From Lucifuga dentata (lineage: Eukaryota; Chordata; Actinopteri; Ophidiiformes; Bythitidae), in contig VXCM01000505.1 of assembly GCA_014773175.1 (NCBI GenBank), positions 1 to 64,000 on the forward strand: a stretch of DNA of 64,000 nucleotides, in the 5' to 3' direction. Below are positions 44,101-56,800 of this stretch, in pieces (positions within the stretch are counted from its first letter, which is position 1; every line of letters starts with the position of its first letter). The translations under genes were made by a program, and so were the position numbers. Under the pieces are notes generated by a model. It was not told the origin of the DNA. It was given only the letters and a program-made list of their open reading frames with translations, and ran no database searches.

Positions 44101-47100
44101 GAGGAAATACGCTGGCAGGTATCTGGCTCTCCTTCAGGCCGCTCTGCCGGCCAATCACAACTCACTGAGATCACCTGACCTTCCTGTCCACTCAAACACG
44201 GAATCATGGTTTGAACGCTTTTTATGTTTGGGTCATGAAGAACTTCACGGAGGACTCTGTGACCCGGCCCTGAATGAGTCACAACCCTGGACTTTTCCTA
44301 CCTGCCGACTGTTTAATAACAGTGAGTCAGACTTGTCAAGTCAAGTGTTTCTGCAGGCCATGAACCTCGTTGGCACCCAGCAACCCACGTGCTTTGTGTC
44401 CACGCTGTGTGTGTGTGTGTTTACCTTGGGTGACATTGCATGGCTGATACACAGCGGCGCACCATTTACATCAAACTCTATTTCCTCCAAGTGGCCCATT
44501 TATCTCTGTGTGAGTCAGCAAACCCCCGTGCACCTCTGCAGAGCGTCAGGGAGCATGCGAGGGACACAAAGCTGTGCCTTTGATCAGCCACACACACACA
44601 CACACACACACACATGCACGCACACACACTACAGCACAGGATGGCGAGGGACACAGCACTCTTCTGGGGTACGTGTGTTTTTTCCCTCCATTCGCCCTGG
44701 GTTTTAATGCTATTAGCTAGATACAAATGGAAGGACAAAACCTGTCGCCTCCTCCAGAGCCGCTGAGACCAGGTGGGACGCATGTGATGAAGAGCGAGGA
44801 AGGCTAGGATACAGTAAGGAAGAGGACCATGCAAGGGAAATTCCAAAAGAAAAAAAAAACCTGCACACACAGCAAATCACCACACGCTTGTCTTTATCTT
44901 AATTTTACGAGCTAATGAAGGGATGGCTTTCGCGTGACTTGACAGAATCCGGCGGAGGGATAAACGGGCGGCATTTGGCTGTAGGTGCTGAGGCCGTAAG
45001 ACGCAGAGCTGTGTTAGCAAACTCGCGGAGGACTCAAATCCCTGATCCGCATCCTCAATACTGCTGCCTCAAACGCTGTCCAAATTACTATGAACACAGC
45101 GCTCACTTAAAATGGATTTTTAAGTAAAGACAGACAGCGTTTTAACTGAGTGTGCAGCACTGGGGACCGGCTACATTTCTGTGCGGCTCTTAAAATTTCA
45201 TGGATTTTCTTTCAATTCAGCTAAATAAATTTCTTTTAAAAGCCTGTTAACTGCGGTGGATGCCTCCCTGCTCCTCAGCTGTATTTAGGGCTGGCCTCCA
45301 GACAGAAAAAATGACTCTCCTGTCTGCAAATCGCTGCTGGGGTCTCAGGGACCTTGATGCAATTTCTGGCACCTCTAGCGCATGTCACCCCTTTCCTCTC
45401 CTGGCATCCTCACTACCAGCCATCTTTCATTTAAAGCAGGACTCCCAGAGGACGCCGTGGCAAAAGATGCGATCGTTTTATGGTCCATGTTTTTGAGGCA
45501 GGGATTTGCGCCAACCCTGCATTCTTAGACAACATCAGGACCCCTTTCATGGAGAGGTACAACAGAGTTTCTATTATTAGAGCGGTCCAGCAGAGTTCGC
45601 AGGACTGAGAGGTAAAAGAAAAAAAAANAAAAAAAAAAAAAAAAAAAAGAATAGAAACTTCTGCCAGAACACAGCATTCTATTTTTCGAGACCCAGAGAT
45701 CTCAGCCAGGAAAAAAATCCTCCAAGAAGAGAAAAGCCCTCCTAACTCCAATTACGTGTCGTAAATCAAACGTCATCGTAAAAGCCTAATGGAACAGGTT
45801 TAAAAACCATAATGATATTACGAATTAGTGGTTGTCAATCTGAGAAATGAAGCCACTTTTCCAAATTCCTATGCCGATGAAACTTTCATTCCATAGCAGT
45901 GAAAAATTCAAATATAGAGAACTCTCCGGCATTCTGAGATGGGCTGCAATGCAGCTTTCAGGCAGCTAAAGGAGAGATGTGTCCCAGGAGGATCAACTTC
46001 AGATTGAAATCTGAAACTGTCCTGGTCTGAGGCTGTATTTTAAAGATTATCATCTGACTTCACTTCATGGTGCAGTCATATAACTATAAATACAGAATCT
46101 CTGTCTGAGGCACCAAATTCTCTAGAACCCGGCGCTGTATGAAGTTGAAATTTGGCAGGTTTATTGCTCAGGACCCAAGGACGTGCAGTGTCACGTGTGA
46201 AGTTGTTTGGTTGAGCGGTTCTCAAATTGGCCTGTGCCAGTAAAAAGTAGTCCACGTGGCAGCATATGCTCCAGTCCAGTGCCATGTCTAAACCTGACCT
46301 CAGCAAACAAAGCTAGCTCACGAGGACGTGCAGAACAAAAATATGGCAGGCCGCGGCGCACACCACAAAGTCCGTCCCGTTCTGAACAGGCATGTTTGCA
46401 CTAGTTGATCAAAAATGCTGAAGATGATCAATGTGTACAGTATAATATGCTACATGTAACGCTATGCTACGTGTAGTGCTATTGTAGCACTATGCTATGA
46501 GTGCCACGGGGTTGTTATACGAGGTTCCTTTGATCCTTTGATAAATTCACAATGAGGAGATGATAAATTTAGGAATTTGGGTGAGGTGATTTTTTTTTTG
46601 TTGAATGAATTTTGACCGTTTCATCACGTCTCATAGGGCAGGTGAGATGCTCATACATTTAGACTGCAGCTGTTCATGTCCAATTCTGATTGGTTTTCTT
46701 GCCTATAAAACCCCTTTTAGACATGGAATCTGTTGGCATCACCTAAAGTGCCACTTTTTGTCATTCAAACATGGTGTCTTTTACGGCAAAGTGCCATAAA
46801 GGCTCTGTTCAAACATAACCAACAGAGGCACAATTCCCGCACGATATTTGGCATCTGCTAGGCTGGGTGAGGCAGGAAGTAGGTGTAATACAGGAGGTGA
46901 AAGACCTTTTACAGCAATATGACAAGCGAGAGTCGGTTACACAATGGCACCTCTCACGGTGCTGTTTAGCCGTTCTGCTTATCTCGTCTTCATCGCAGTT
47001 GGGGAGCAGCTCTCTGATTTCTGTATCAGACCAATTTCCAGCCATTTTATTGTTCTTTTAAGATGCAGAATTTAAAGCGTCACTTTCTAGTCTGGCATGC

Positions 47101-50100
47101 TTGGTCCACACGCTACACACAAAATCTTCTAATGTCAGAGCGCTGTATTCTTGTGTGTTTGTTTGCTGGCAATATTACCGCGTTTATTCACACTTGTGCT
47201 GTGGAGGAAGTGTTACTGAAATACTAACATGAAGCTAAAATTGCCAGCAAATTAATAGAACACATGTCTGAAAAGGGCTTATGTGATTTTTTTTTGGATA
47301 GCCTTTTTACCGTCTTTAAGCGACCAGAAACAATCTGCACGTGCAAACGAGGGTTCATTTTCCAAGACAGACGTAAACAAAAACACTGCAATGGACGCTG
47401 ACGAGACAAAAATAAAAGTATATGTAAATTTTTAAGGAGGAGAAGAAGGATTAGAGCACTTGTTGCAGCTTGGGCATGAGTGGCAATAATCGATGCTAAT
47501 TCATATTAGTGGAACAGCCTAGGTGCAGGCGATGGCGAGACTGGTGCGACGGCATGGCTGAAAGCTTTGATGACGACCAGCGGAACAACAATGATGCATT
47601 TTAGGATGCGAGTCAGAACATAACACACATTCCAGCCTGTGTGTTTGGCTGACAGGTGCATTGGCAGATATCCAGTGCATATCAGATTTATTTCTGCATG
47701 TGCTGGTGTGGGCCAAGACTATGAATCTCCTAAAGGGAGAAGTAAAAAAAAAAAAAGTGGAAGGAAAAAAATAACATTCATTGCATTCCTTATAATGCAA
47801 ACGAGTTCTTTTTGCATTATAAAGAAAATGCTTTGAGAGATTTCTCAAAAGGTGTAGGGTACATAAAAATTAAACAATACGCTGTTTATGTCTGTTAAAA
47901 AGTGAAATGCTGCACGCTTGAGCTATCTCGCAAAAGTTTTGTGGGATAGTACAAAAGGACTTTTTTGTCTTCCTTCCACTCAGTTTTTTTTTTTTAAATT
48001 CCTCCTTTGTCCCCTTAGAGCAGTCATCCTCAAAGTCCAGACTTTGATCCAGATACAGACCGAACCACTCTCCGGATTCTGAGCAAATTATACTTTTCAT
48101 ATGTATTATCTGTATTATCTGCGAGATGTCACTGCTACGCAACAAGTCAAAATTCTCTGCTTTCTCTGCAGCTGAGAAAGCGAAACCGAATGTCCACTGT
48201 CTGTGTGAGAATGTCTACTCTGCTTTGGTTTGGTCCAATCACATTCAGCGTCCCGTTAATCTCCATGACACAACGTTGGGCTCACTGAGAGTGACAGCGC
48301 AGACTGACAGTTGATAACGCAGGTAGTTTCATCAGCACAACACCCCCAACACCTTAAATTCCCAGTAAAACTTAGGATCCCAATCCGGCCTTAATAAACG
48401 GACCTTCATCTTATTGAAAATTTCTTTGTAGACCTTTAAGCTTTGTATTTGAGTACCCCTGCCTTAGGGGCTCCATAAAAGACAGATCTTAGACTATCTG
48501 ATCCCATGTGCTTTTTTTTATGCTTAGGCTACGTGTTTAGAATGCATATCTGATATGTGCTGCACGTGAGCGAAAAATCAAACTGAGCCGCTTATAACTT
48601 GTGTAAATGTCGTGTACTGGCTATTCGTGGATTCTGAAGTAAACAGAGGCGTCAAACAGAAACAGTTTTCCTGTGGGAATAACTCAAGTTTTGCATTATT
48701 AGTAGTATTCCTGGATTACAATATGAGAAATGCTTCAGCTATTCACTGCATAATTTGTTTAGTTGAGAAAAACCTGTGATGACTTTAGCAACCATTTTTT
48801 TTCCTTTTAACCGCTAAACCCCTTCACAAACTGTAATGCCTCCCATAGATGTCTGGAGTGTATGTTAACTTTTTCTAGGGCGAATCACAATCTGCAGATG
48901 GGTGTTTTATTCCAAAAACTGCAAGAAGTGAGAGCAAATAAAAGTTTAAGTAGGGCAAAGGTCAGAGCTGCGGCAGCTGGACAACGAATCCAACAAATAT
49001 TCCTGTGAGAGGTTCTAGAAGGCATAAAGTAGGCCACTGAGAAAGGTTTAACATTTGTCTTGTGTGTGTGTGTGTGTGTGTGTGTGTACCTGACTGGTTG
49101 GGGGTTCCAGTCTCNTAACATTTGTCTTGTGTGTGTGTGTGTGTGTGTGTGTGTACCTGACTGGTTGGGGGTTCCAGTCTCACACCCTATGCTGCCATTC
49201 TCCTGCTGGGCTGACAGGGTTTTCAGGATGACGTGCGTGGCGCCCAGTCGAGGCAACGTCACGTGGGTCAGGTGGGGCAGCGAGTGCTTCTTGGCAAACA
49301 GCTGGCTGGTTTCCCGCCGTTTGCGCAGGAAGCCGCCCTCTGGGAACAGCACTATCCACTTCCTGTCCCGGCTGTGGTAGTATTTGTCTAGGTGATCCTT
49401 CAGGTAGATCAGCTGCTTGTCCCGGTGAGCTTTACCCTTTAACAGAGAAAGAAGAAGAAGAAAAAAAAAAAAANAAAAAAAAAAAAAAAAGTTTTATAAA
49501 TTATAAATAATTACACGGTGAAATATTCTGCTCTATTATTCGTTTCATTTCCTGTCATTCATCAGGAAAATTTCTCTTTTCTCTCTCCTTCTTCTTCTGT
49601 CTTACTAGTGTAACATCACATCTTACTTATTTAACTATTGCCCCATCATCATGTGTGTGATTGGTATTTATCTTATGTCATTTTTGATCATCACCTTGTA
49701 ATTACTGTCTGTTCACTCATTTGTGGTATTAATAAAAAAAAAGAAAAAAGAAAAAATTGAACAAGCTAGCTGCATTCAAAACGAGTGCAATAATCATGTA
49801 CAGCTGCAGTTTCTTTAATTGCTCACAGAAAAATTCTCTTTTTGAAGCAAAAAAATTCACCTAATTAACTTGCTTGCATGGAATATTTTTGCCATATATA
49901 CAAACTCAAGCAAGAAAAATGAGAGGCTGGTTGCTGTAATGTTGCGGAGCACTCAGGACACATTTAACGTAACACTGAAATGGAAGCGATGTGCTCCAGC
50001 CTCGCAGCATTAGCAGCATTAGCAGTGACAGCATGGGGAGGAGCGGGACACTTATGGATTGATCTTTAGTTTGGGCCTGGTCATTCTAAATGCATTAGCA

Positions 50101-50856
50101 CAGGCAGGACGGTTTGTGTGTGTGCAGGAATATGTGTTTATGTGTTTATATGTGTAGAACTGAATAACACATCCCAATTATGGCTTAAAACCCACTGGAG
50201 TCTAAAGTCATATTAACATATTTGCTGATTTTTGGAGACTTTCCTTCATTTTTCCTAAAATGTTCAGGAATCAAGCAGAAAATTGGCAACTTTTTATAAT
50301 TTATTTTAGACTTTTTTTTTTTTTTTTTTTNTTTTTTTTTTTTTTTTTTGCTCAAATCTTTCAGATTGGATTTTTTTCCAAGAATGAAGAATCTTCTAGG
50401 AACATGTTTGAGACTCCAGGTTCAGTCAAGTCTTGATTTTAAGAATGAGGATTAAAAAAAAAAAAAGTTCTTTCAATAAGAGCGACTTTTATCATAGCTG
50501 CTCCTGTTCCACAGAGACGAGCATCAGGAAACATGAACTGAAGGAAATGTCCTGTCCTGACCGAGGAAAGCCCACCTTTTTTTCCCTCTTCCTGAAAGTT
50601 GGAACTCGGAGCAAAAAACAAAAAACAAAGCTTGTTTCAATATGGCAATTTTGCTCTAATGTTCATGTAATTTGTGTAATGAGTAGAGAAGTTGATATTA
50701 ACCATTTTGCTATTACCTAGCTTATAAAACTTTATAGTTTAGAAACAGTAAGAAAAAACATCTCTGAGTTTATGTGAGGAAAAAAAAGGTAAACCAAGTC
50801 TTTTCTCAGTGCATCTAGCAAAGGCTTTCAACCTTGTCCCACACACTTCTCTGTTG

Positions 50857-50887
<31 letters not shown>

Positions 50888-53800
50888 TAACTGGCTGCGG
50901 CTACGAACTACTTCCAGTTTAGCATGGTGAAGGGACTCGACATCCAAGCCTTATATCCAGTGGAAAAGCTCATTAATAAGCAGTGTGGAGCATTTTGTGT
51001 ATTTTAAAAACAAGCAGAGTGAAGCTGAGGAAGACGATGTCCAGCATCTTAGAGATCACACCATCCCTGCATGGCCAAGTCGAGGTAAAACACTCCACAA
51101 GCTAAAGTTTAAGGCTCAAAACATGCTTCCTAGAGCTGGTTGTAAAAAAAAAAAAAAAAAAAAAAAAAATCAAACTTGGCTGCTCTGCTGTGCCCACGAA
51201 TAACTACATTTATTTGAATAACTTTTTTGGGAGCAAACATGATAACCCCTGTCCTTATCTGCTCCACTTTGGTCAGACTCCTGATTTTTTTTCCCCAACA
51301 CAAAGCCTGCACTGGTTAAAATTAAATCCCCTCCGCCTTAACCAGCTATTGACATAAAGACTCACAGCATAAAGGAAAACAGTAATATGACATTTTCTAG
51401 CTGACAGACGTGTGAAATTATTGAACATTCAGATATATGCAAGTTCAAAACCACTCGCAGGAGACATGGAACCTGCCAGTTTGATTTTGACTCCACAGTG
51501 AGGAATTTCTCTATCTAGGCTGCTGAGACCTGGAAGCAATGTCAAGTTCAAGTGCAATAAGAAATTACAAGGTTGAGAAGAACAGTACAGTAAAGTCTTC
51601 AAAAAAGTCCGCAACAAAATCATGTCACTCCAGTCAAAGCGTGCCATGTTGAAAGTGTGTGTCATACATGTCGGTGTGAGTGGGAAGAGCATGCTTGGAA
51701 GATGCCTGCCGTGTGGGGGAGGGCGAGGTATTTTGGGGAAGGCTGTCAAGAATGTGCGGAGAAGAAAGCCAGACGGATCGCAGAGCTGCGCTTGTCCACT
51801 CAGTCTGCCACCACAGCCTGTCAAGCTGTAGCCTGTCGGGCTGTTAGCCTGTCTGTTAGCCTGTCGGGCTGTTAGCCTGTCTGTTAGCCTGTCTGGCTGT
51901 AGCCTGTTGAGCTGTTAGCCTGTCTGTTAGCCTGTCGGGCTGTTAGCCTGTCTGTTAGCCTGTCTGGCTGTAGCCTGTTGAGCTGTTAGCTTGTCTGTTA
52001 GCCTGTCGGGCTGTTAGCCTGTCTGTTAGCCTGTCTGGCTGTAGCCTGTCGGGCTGTTAGCCTGTCTGTTAGCCTGTCGGGCTGTTAGCCTGTCTGTTAG
52101 CCTGTCTGGCTGTAGCCTGTCGAGCTGTTAGCCTGTCAAGCTGTTAGCCTGTCGGGCTGTTAGCCTGTCGAGCTGTTAGCCTGTCGGGCTGTAGCCTGTC
52201 GAGCTGTTAGCCTGTCGGGCAGTTAGCCTGTCTGGCTGTAGCCTGTCGGGCCGTTAGCCTGTCAGGCTGTAGCTTGTTGGGCCTTTAGCCTGTCGGGCTG
52301 TTAGCCTGTCTGTTAGCCCATCGAGCTGTAGCCCATCGAGCTGTAGCCTGTCTGTTAGCCTGTCGGGCCGTTAGCCCATCGAGCTGTAGCTTGTCTGTTA
52401 GCCTGTCTGGCTGTAGCCTGTTGGGCCGTTAGCCTGTCAGGCTGTAGCCTGTCGAGCCGTTAGCCTGTCAGGCTGTTAGGCTGTCTGTTAGCCTGTCTGG
52501 CTGTAGCCTGTTGAGCTGTTAGCCTGTCTGTTAGCCTGTCTGGCTGTAGCCTGTCGAGCTGTTAGCCTGTCAAGCTGTTAGCCTGTCGGGCTGTTAGCCT
52601 GTCGAGCTGTTAGCCTGTCGGGCTGTAGCCTGTCGAGCTGTTAGCCTGTCGGGCCGTTAGCCTGTCTGGCTGTAGCCTGTCGGGCCGTTAGCCTGTCAGG
52701 CTGTAGCCTGTTGGGCCTTTAGCCTGTCGGGCTGTTAGCCCGTCGAGCTGTAGCCTGTCAAGCTGTTAGCCTGTCGGGCTGTTAGCCTGTCTGGCTGTAG
52801 CCTGTCGGGCCGTTAGCCTGTCAGGCTGTAGCCTGTTGGGCCTTTAGCCTGTCGGGCTGTTAGCCCGTCGAGCTGTAGCCTGTCAAGCTGTTAGCCTGTC
52901 GGGCTGTAGCCTGTCGAGCTGTTAGCCTGTCGGGCCGTTAGCCTGTCTGGCTGTAGCCTGTCGGGCCGTTAGCCCGTCAGGCTGTAGCCTGTTGGGCCTT
53001 TAGCCTGTCGGGCTGTTAGCCTGTCTGTTAGCCCATCGGGCTGTAGCCCGTCGAGCTGTAGCCTGTCTGTTAGCCTGTCGGGCCGTTAGCCCATCGAGCT
53101 ATAGCTTGTCTGTTAGCCTGTCTGGCTGTAGCCTGTTGGGCCGTTAGCCTGTCAGGCTGTAGCCTGTCGGGCCGTTAGCCTGTCAGGCTGTAGCCTGTTG
53201 GGCCTTTAGCCTGTCGGGCTGTTAGCCTGTCTGTTAGCCCATCGGGCTGTAGCCCGTCGAGCTGTAGCCTGTCTGTTAGCCTGTCGGGCCGTTAGCCCAT
53301 CGAGCTGTAGCTTGTCTGTTAGCCTGTCTGGCTGTAGCCTGTTGGGCCGTTAGCCTGTCAGGCTGTAGCCTGTCGAGCCGTTAGCCTGTCAGGCTGTTAG
53401 GCTGTCTGTTAGCCCGTCGGGCTGTTAGCCTCTTGGGCTGTAGCCTGTCGGGCTGTTAGCCAGTCGGGCTGTTAGCCAGTCGGGCTGTAGCCAGTCGGGC
53501 TGTTAGCCTATTGGGCTATAGCCTGTCCAGCCGTTNTTAGCCAGTCGGGCTGTAGCCAGTCGGGCTGTTAGCCTATTGGGCTATAGCCTGTCCAGCCGTT
53601 AGCAGGCTCAGGGTACTTCACCCTGCGGTTCAGAGCCTGATGTAAAATATTCCATGACCTCCAAATAAATTCATTCTATATTTAAAGGACCATTGTGCAT
53701 GTTTGAGCTCAATGTATACAACCCGTTCACACGTTACGTTATGACAACCATTTCCCAAGATATACTACTTTGCCGGTAAATTTCAGAATTTTTTTTCTTG

Positions 53801-56800
53801 CCTTTCAGTCTGTCATTGGCTTCAGTTCATTCCAGTACGCTATAAAAATCAACTTGTAGAGAGTTGAAATATGCTTGAGATACATAATCCATCACACTAA
53901 ACAACATGTCTATTAGGTTTTTTGTTTTTGGCCTCAGTACTTTATTTAAGTTCAACATGGATCTACACGGAAGACAATGTACGTCTCCAGCAGGGAATAT
54001 AGTCCCAGGAGAAGACGTGGCTCGTCTATCTGCTGTCTGAGTGTAACAGGCAGATGAGAAACCACCAAGAGTTGGCTTGCAACCTAAAATTTTAGGGTGC
54101 TCACATATCATTTCATTTTATTTTCCTTTTGACCTCTCTCAAGGGTACAAGGAACTAAAAAGAAGCATAACGTATATACACAGGCAGCAACCAGCAATTT
54201 AGACAATGATATAAACCAAAATTTGCCAGACATAAGTCATCTCAAAAGTGCACATTATTTTCTTAACAAACTTAACCAAATTAAACAAATCTGTGACATT
54301 TCTTGTGCCCAACAATTTTTTTTTAAATTTATCAAAACTTGATTAATTCTATAATATCTTTTGATTAGCTTATTCAAACAAGCACAAAGTGAAACCTGTC
54401 ACCTTAGTCACCTGTCAAAGGAAAAAGTACAAGGTTTGAGCATATTATCACTGCATATCTACACTCTCAAATATCTAAATTATGACTTCCATGCCTATAT
54501 TTACACATGAAATTCTATTAACTCGGCTCAAAAAAGTGAGATATCGCTCACAACCAAACTTGACTTTAAACAATCTATAATTATTACACAAAGGGTTACT
54601 GTAGCTCCGTATTTTTACATCTTAATCATTAGCTTTGCATGTTCAAAATTAAAACTTCCAAACCCATGCCATAAATAAGATAGCCCAAAAATAGTCTTAA
54701 CTGTAAGAATCCATTTACACTGAAATTTCACATTATCATACAATTGCTTATATGATATCCTCTTTGAACTGGGCAGCGGTTAAAATCCCAGTACAGTGCA
54801 CCTTGAGCAATGTGCCGCCTGGCTTCTCCTTTTTGCCAGGTTTGCTGTTGACCTCTCAAAGGTGCAACAGAAAAGCTGTATTTGATATAAGCTTGAGTAC
54901 TCAAATGATGGAAGAGGAAGCTCCAGTAGAGCAAAATGTATGATGCAAACTTAAAAACTGCGTCATGATTCTGGGCTGAAACGTCTTTCAACTGCAAAAT
55001 GTCAGCGGCCGGACGCGGCTAACGGAACTCGAGAGTCAGTTTGGCTAAATCTGAAGCTAAGCCTGCTTCTTCATGACGTGTTGTGCAAGCACTCCACTCT
55101 TTTCGCTGAGAAAAGCATGGAGCGTCATCAGCATAGCAAGCAAATCGCTAATGGCAGTAAAATGTATGATCAGAATCCCTGGACCCGATGTCAGCAACAG
55201 CTATTGATGTGGCATCAGATGTTTCAGCAGAGCTCGTCAGTTAACGACAAAAGGACGTGTTGAACCGGGCAGCTTTTGAGGTGGAAATGTGTGATGTGGA
55301 GATATTGGAGGCTGGTAGTTTGATAGAAACCAGCAGGAAGGTCCAATAATGCTGCTGTGGGAGTATAATATACAGTATATTCCTGTGATTCTGCTGGTGA
55401 CACGTTCAATGATCTTTAGCGTTGCTGTATGTGACATCAGGCAACACATGTAGACTTGACATTATGAATGAGAAGCTGACACTGCTTAAAATAAATAAAT
55501 AAATAAATAAATAAATAAAAGGGTGTTTACGGCCATTAACATGCGCCTGGGTAAGTAAAGGTACATAATCAGAAATATGAACATAAACGCACGCGAACGC
55601 TACCATCTAATCGGGTGTTTTTGAATCTTTTGCTGGATTCACATGTTGACGGTGACGGAAAACCATATGTTCTCTTCCTTTTGGTGAGATGGTGACGGAA
55701 AACTCCGCCACTGCTGGCTGTGGGTCAAAGATGGATGGCGGCAAAATTAGCCGATAGAATTCTCCCAGGAATTTGCACACCTGCCAAACGGGATGAGCCC
55801 ACGTGCTTCTGCGTGCACGTTTTTCTTGTCAGCCAGCGTTTTCCTGTTTTTAACGGAACGCTGCACAAAATGCTAAAACGTTACTGTATCCTCCAGTATG
55901 GAAGAATCATATCCCGCCGTATTACCACGGCAATGTTTCCACCTCTGCCATCGTCGCCTGCCGTCTGTCGCACCATTGAACAGTGATTCTGCGATAAAAC
56001 CGAGTGACATGTGTCAACGTGCGAGTCCAGCGTTTGTTGGTTCTGTCTGGATGATGGTGTCTGCATGGTCTCTTACCTGTCTGATGAAGAAATCCCCGTG
56101 TATCAGCGATACGAGGCCAAAGTTTGTGTATTTGAACACATGGTCCATCAACCACATCATTTTCTGTACAACCTGGAAAAGAGATCAAAAATGTACTTGT
56201 AAATAATCTGTATAATATTATTATACAATATAATATTATATAAACCCCCCCCCCCNACCCCCCCCCCCGACCAAAACTGATCCTGCCCTGCTTGGCGCTC
56301 CAACCCACATGATCGGCTCTGTGGCTGCTTTGGCTTACCATCTGATCTGATGCTTCATGTTTTGGTGCTAAGAGGATAAACTGGACTGGAGTTGTTGAGG
56401 GGGATTGCATCGTGTTTTTGTGGTAGTTCCCTTCACATGCAAACATCGGCCAAAAAAAAAAAAAAAANAAAAAAAAAAAAAAAAGGAAAAGCCCATCCCA
56501 AAATCCAGTTACTCTCTGGGTTGAATGCTGGGCACAGACTCGTCACCAGTCTACTGTGTGTGTCTAAAAGCTGCGGGATGCTTCTTCCGACATGCCTGTT
56601 GGAGCATCGGAAGGTGGGGTGGGGGGNCACCACTCCACCATGCACGCCCGCTTTACGCAGCAATCGGCCGGAGAGTGAAGTGTGAAAGTGGGGCAGGGTT
56701 TTAATTTTTTCTCTCCAAAGCACTCCATTTTCTTGCTATCGTTGCATCCACGCCTTGAGGAAAGAATTGAAAACGTTGCATGATTCCAAACCGCCGCCTG

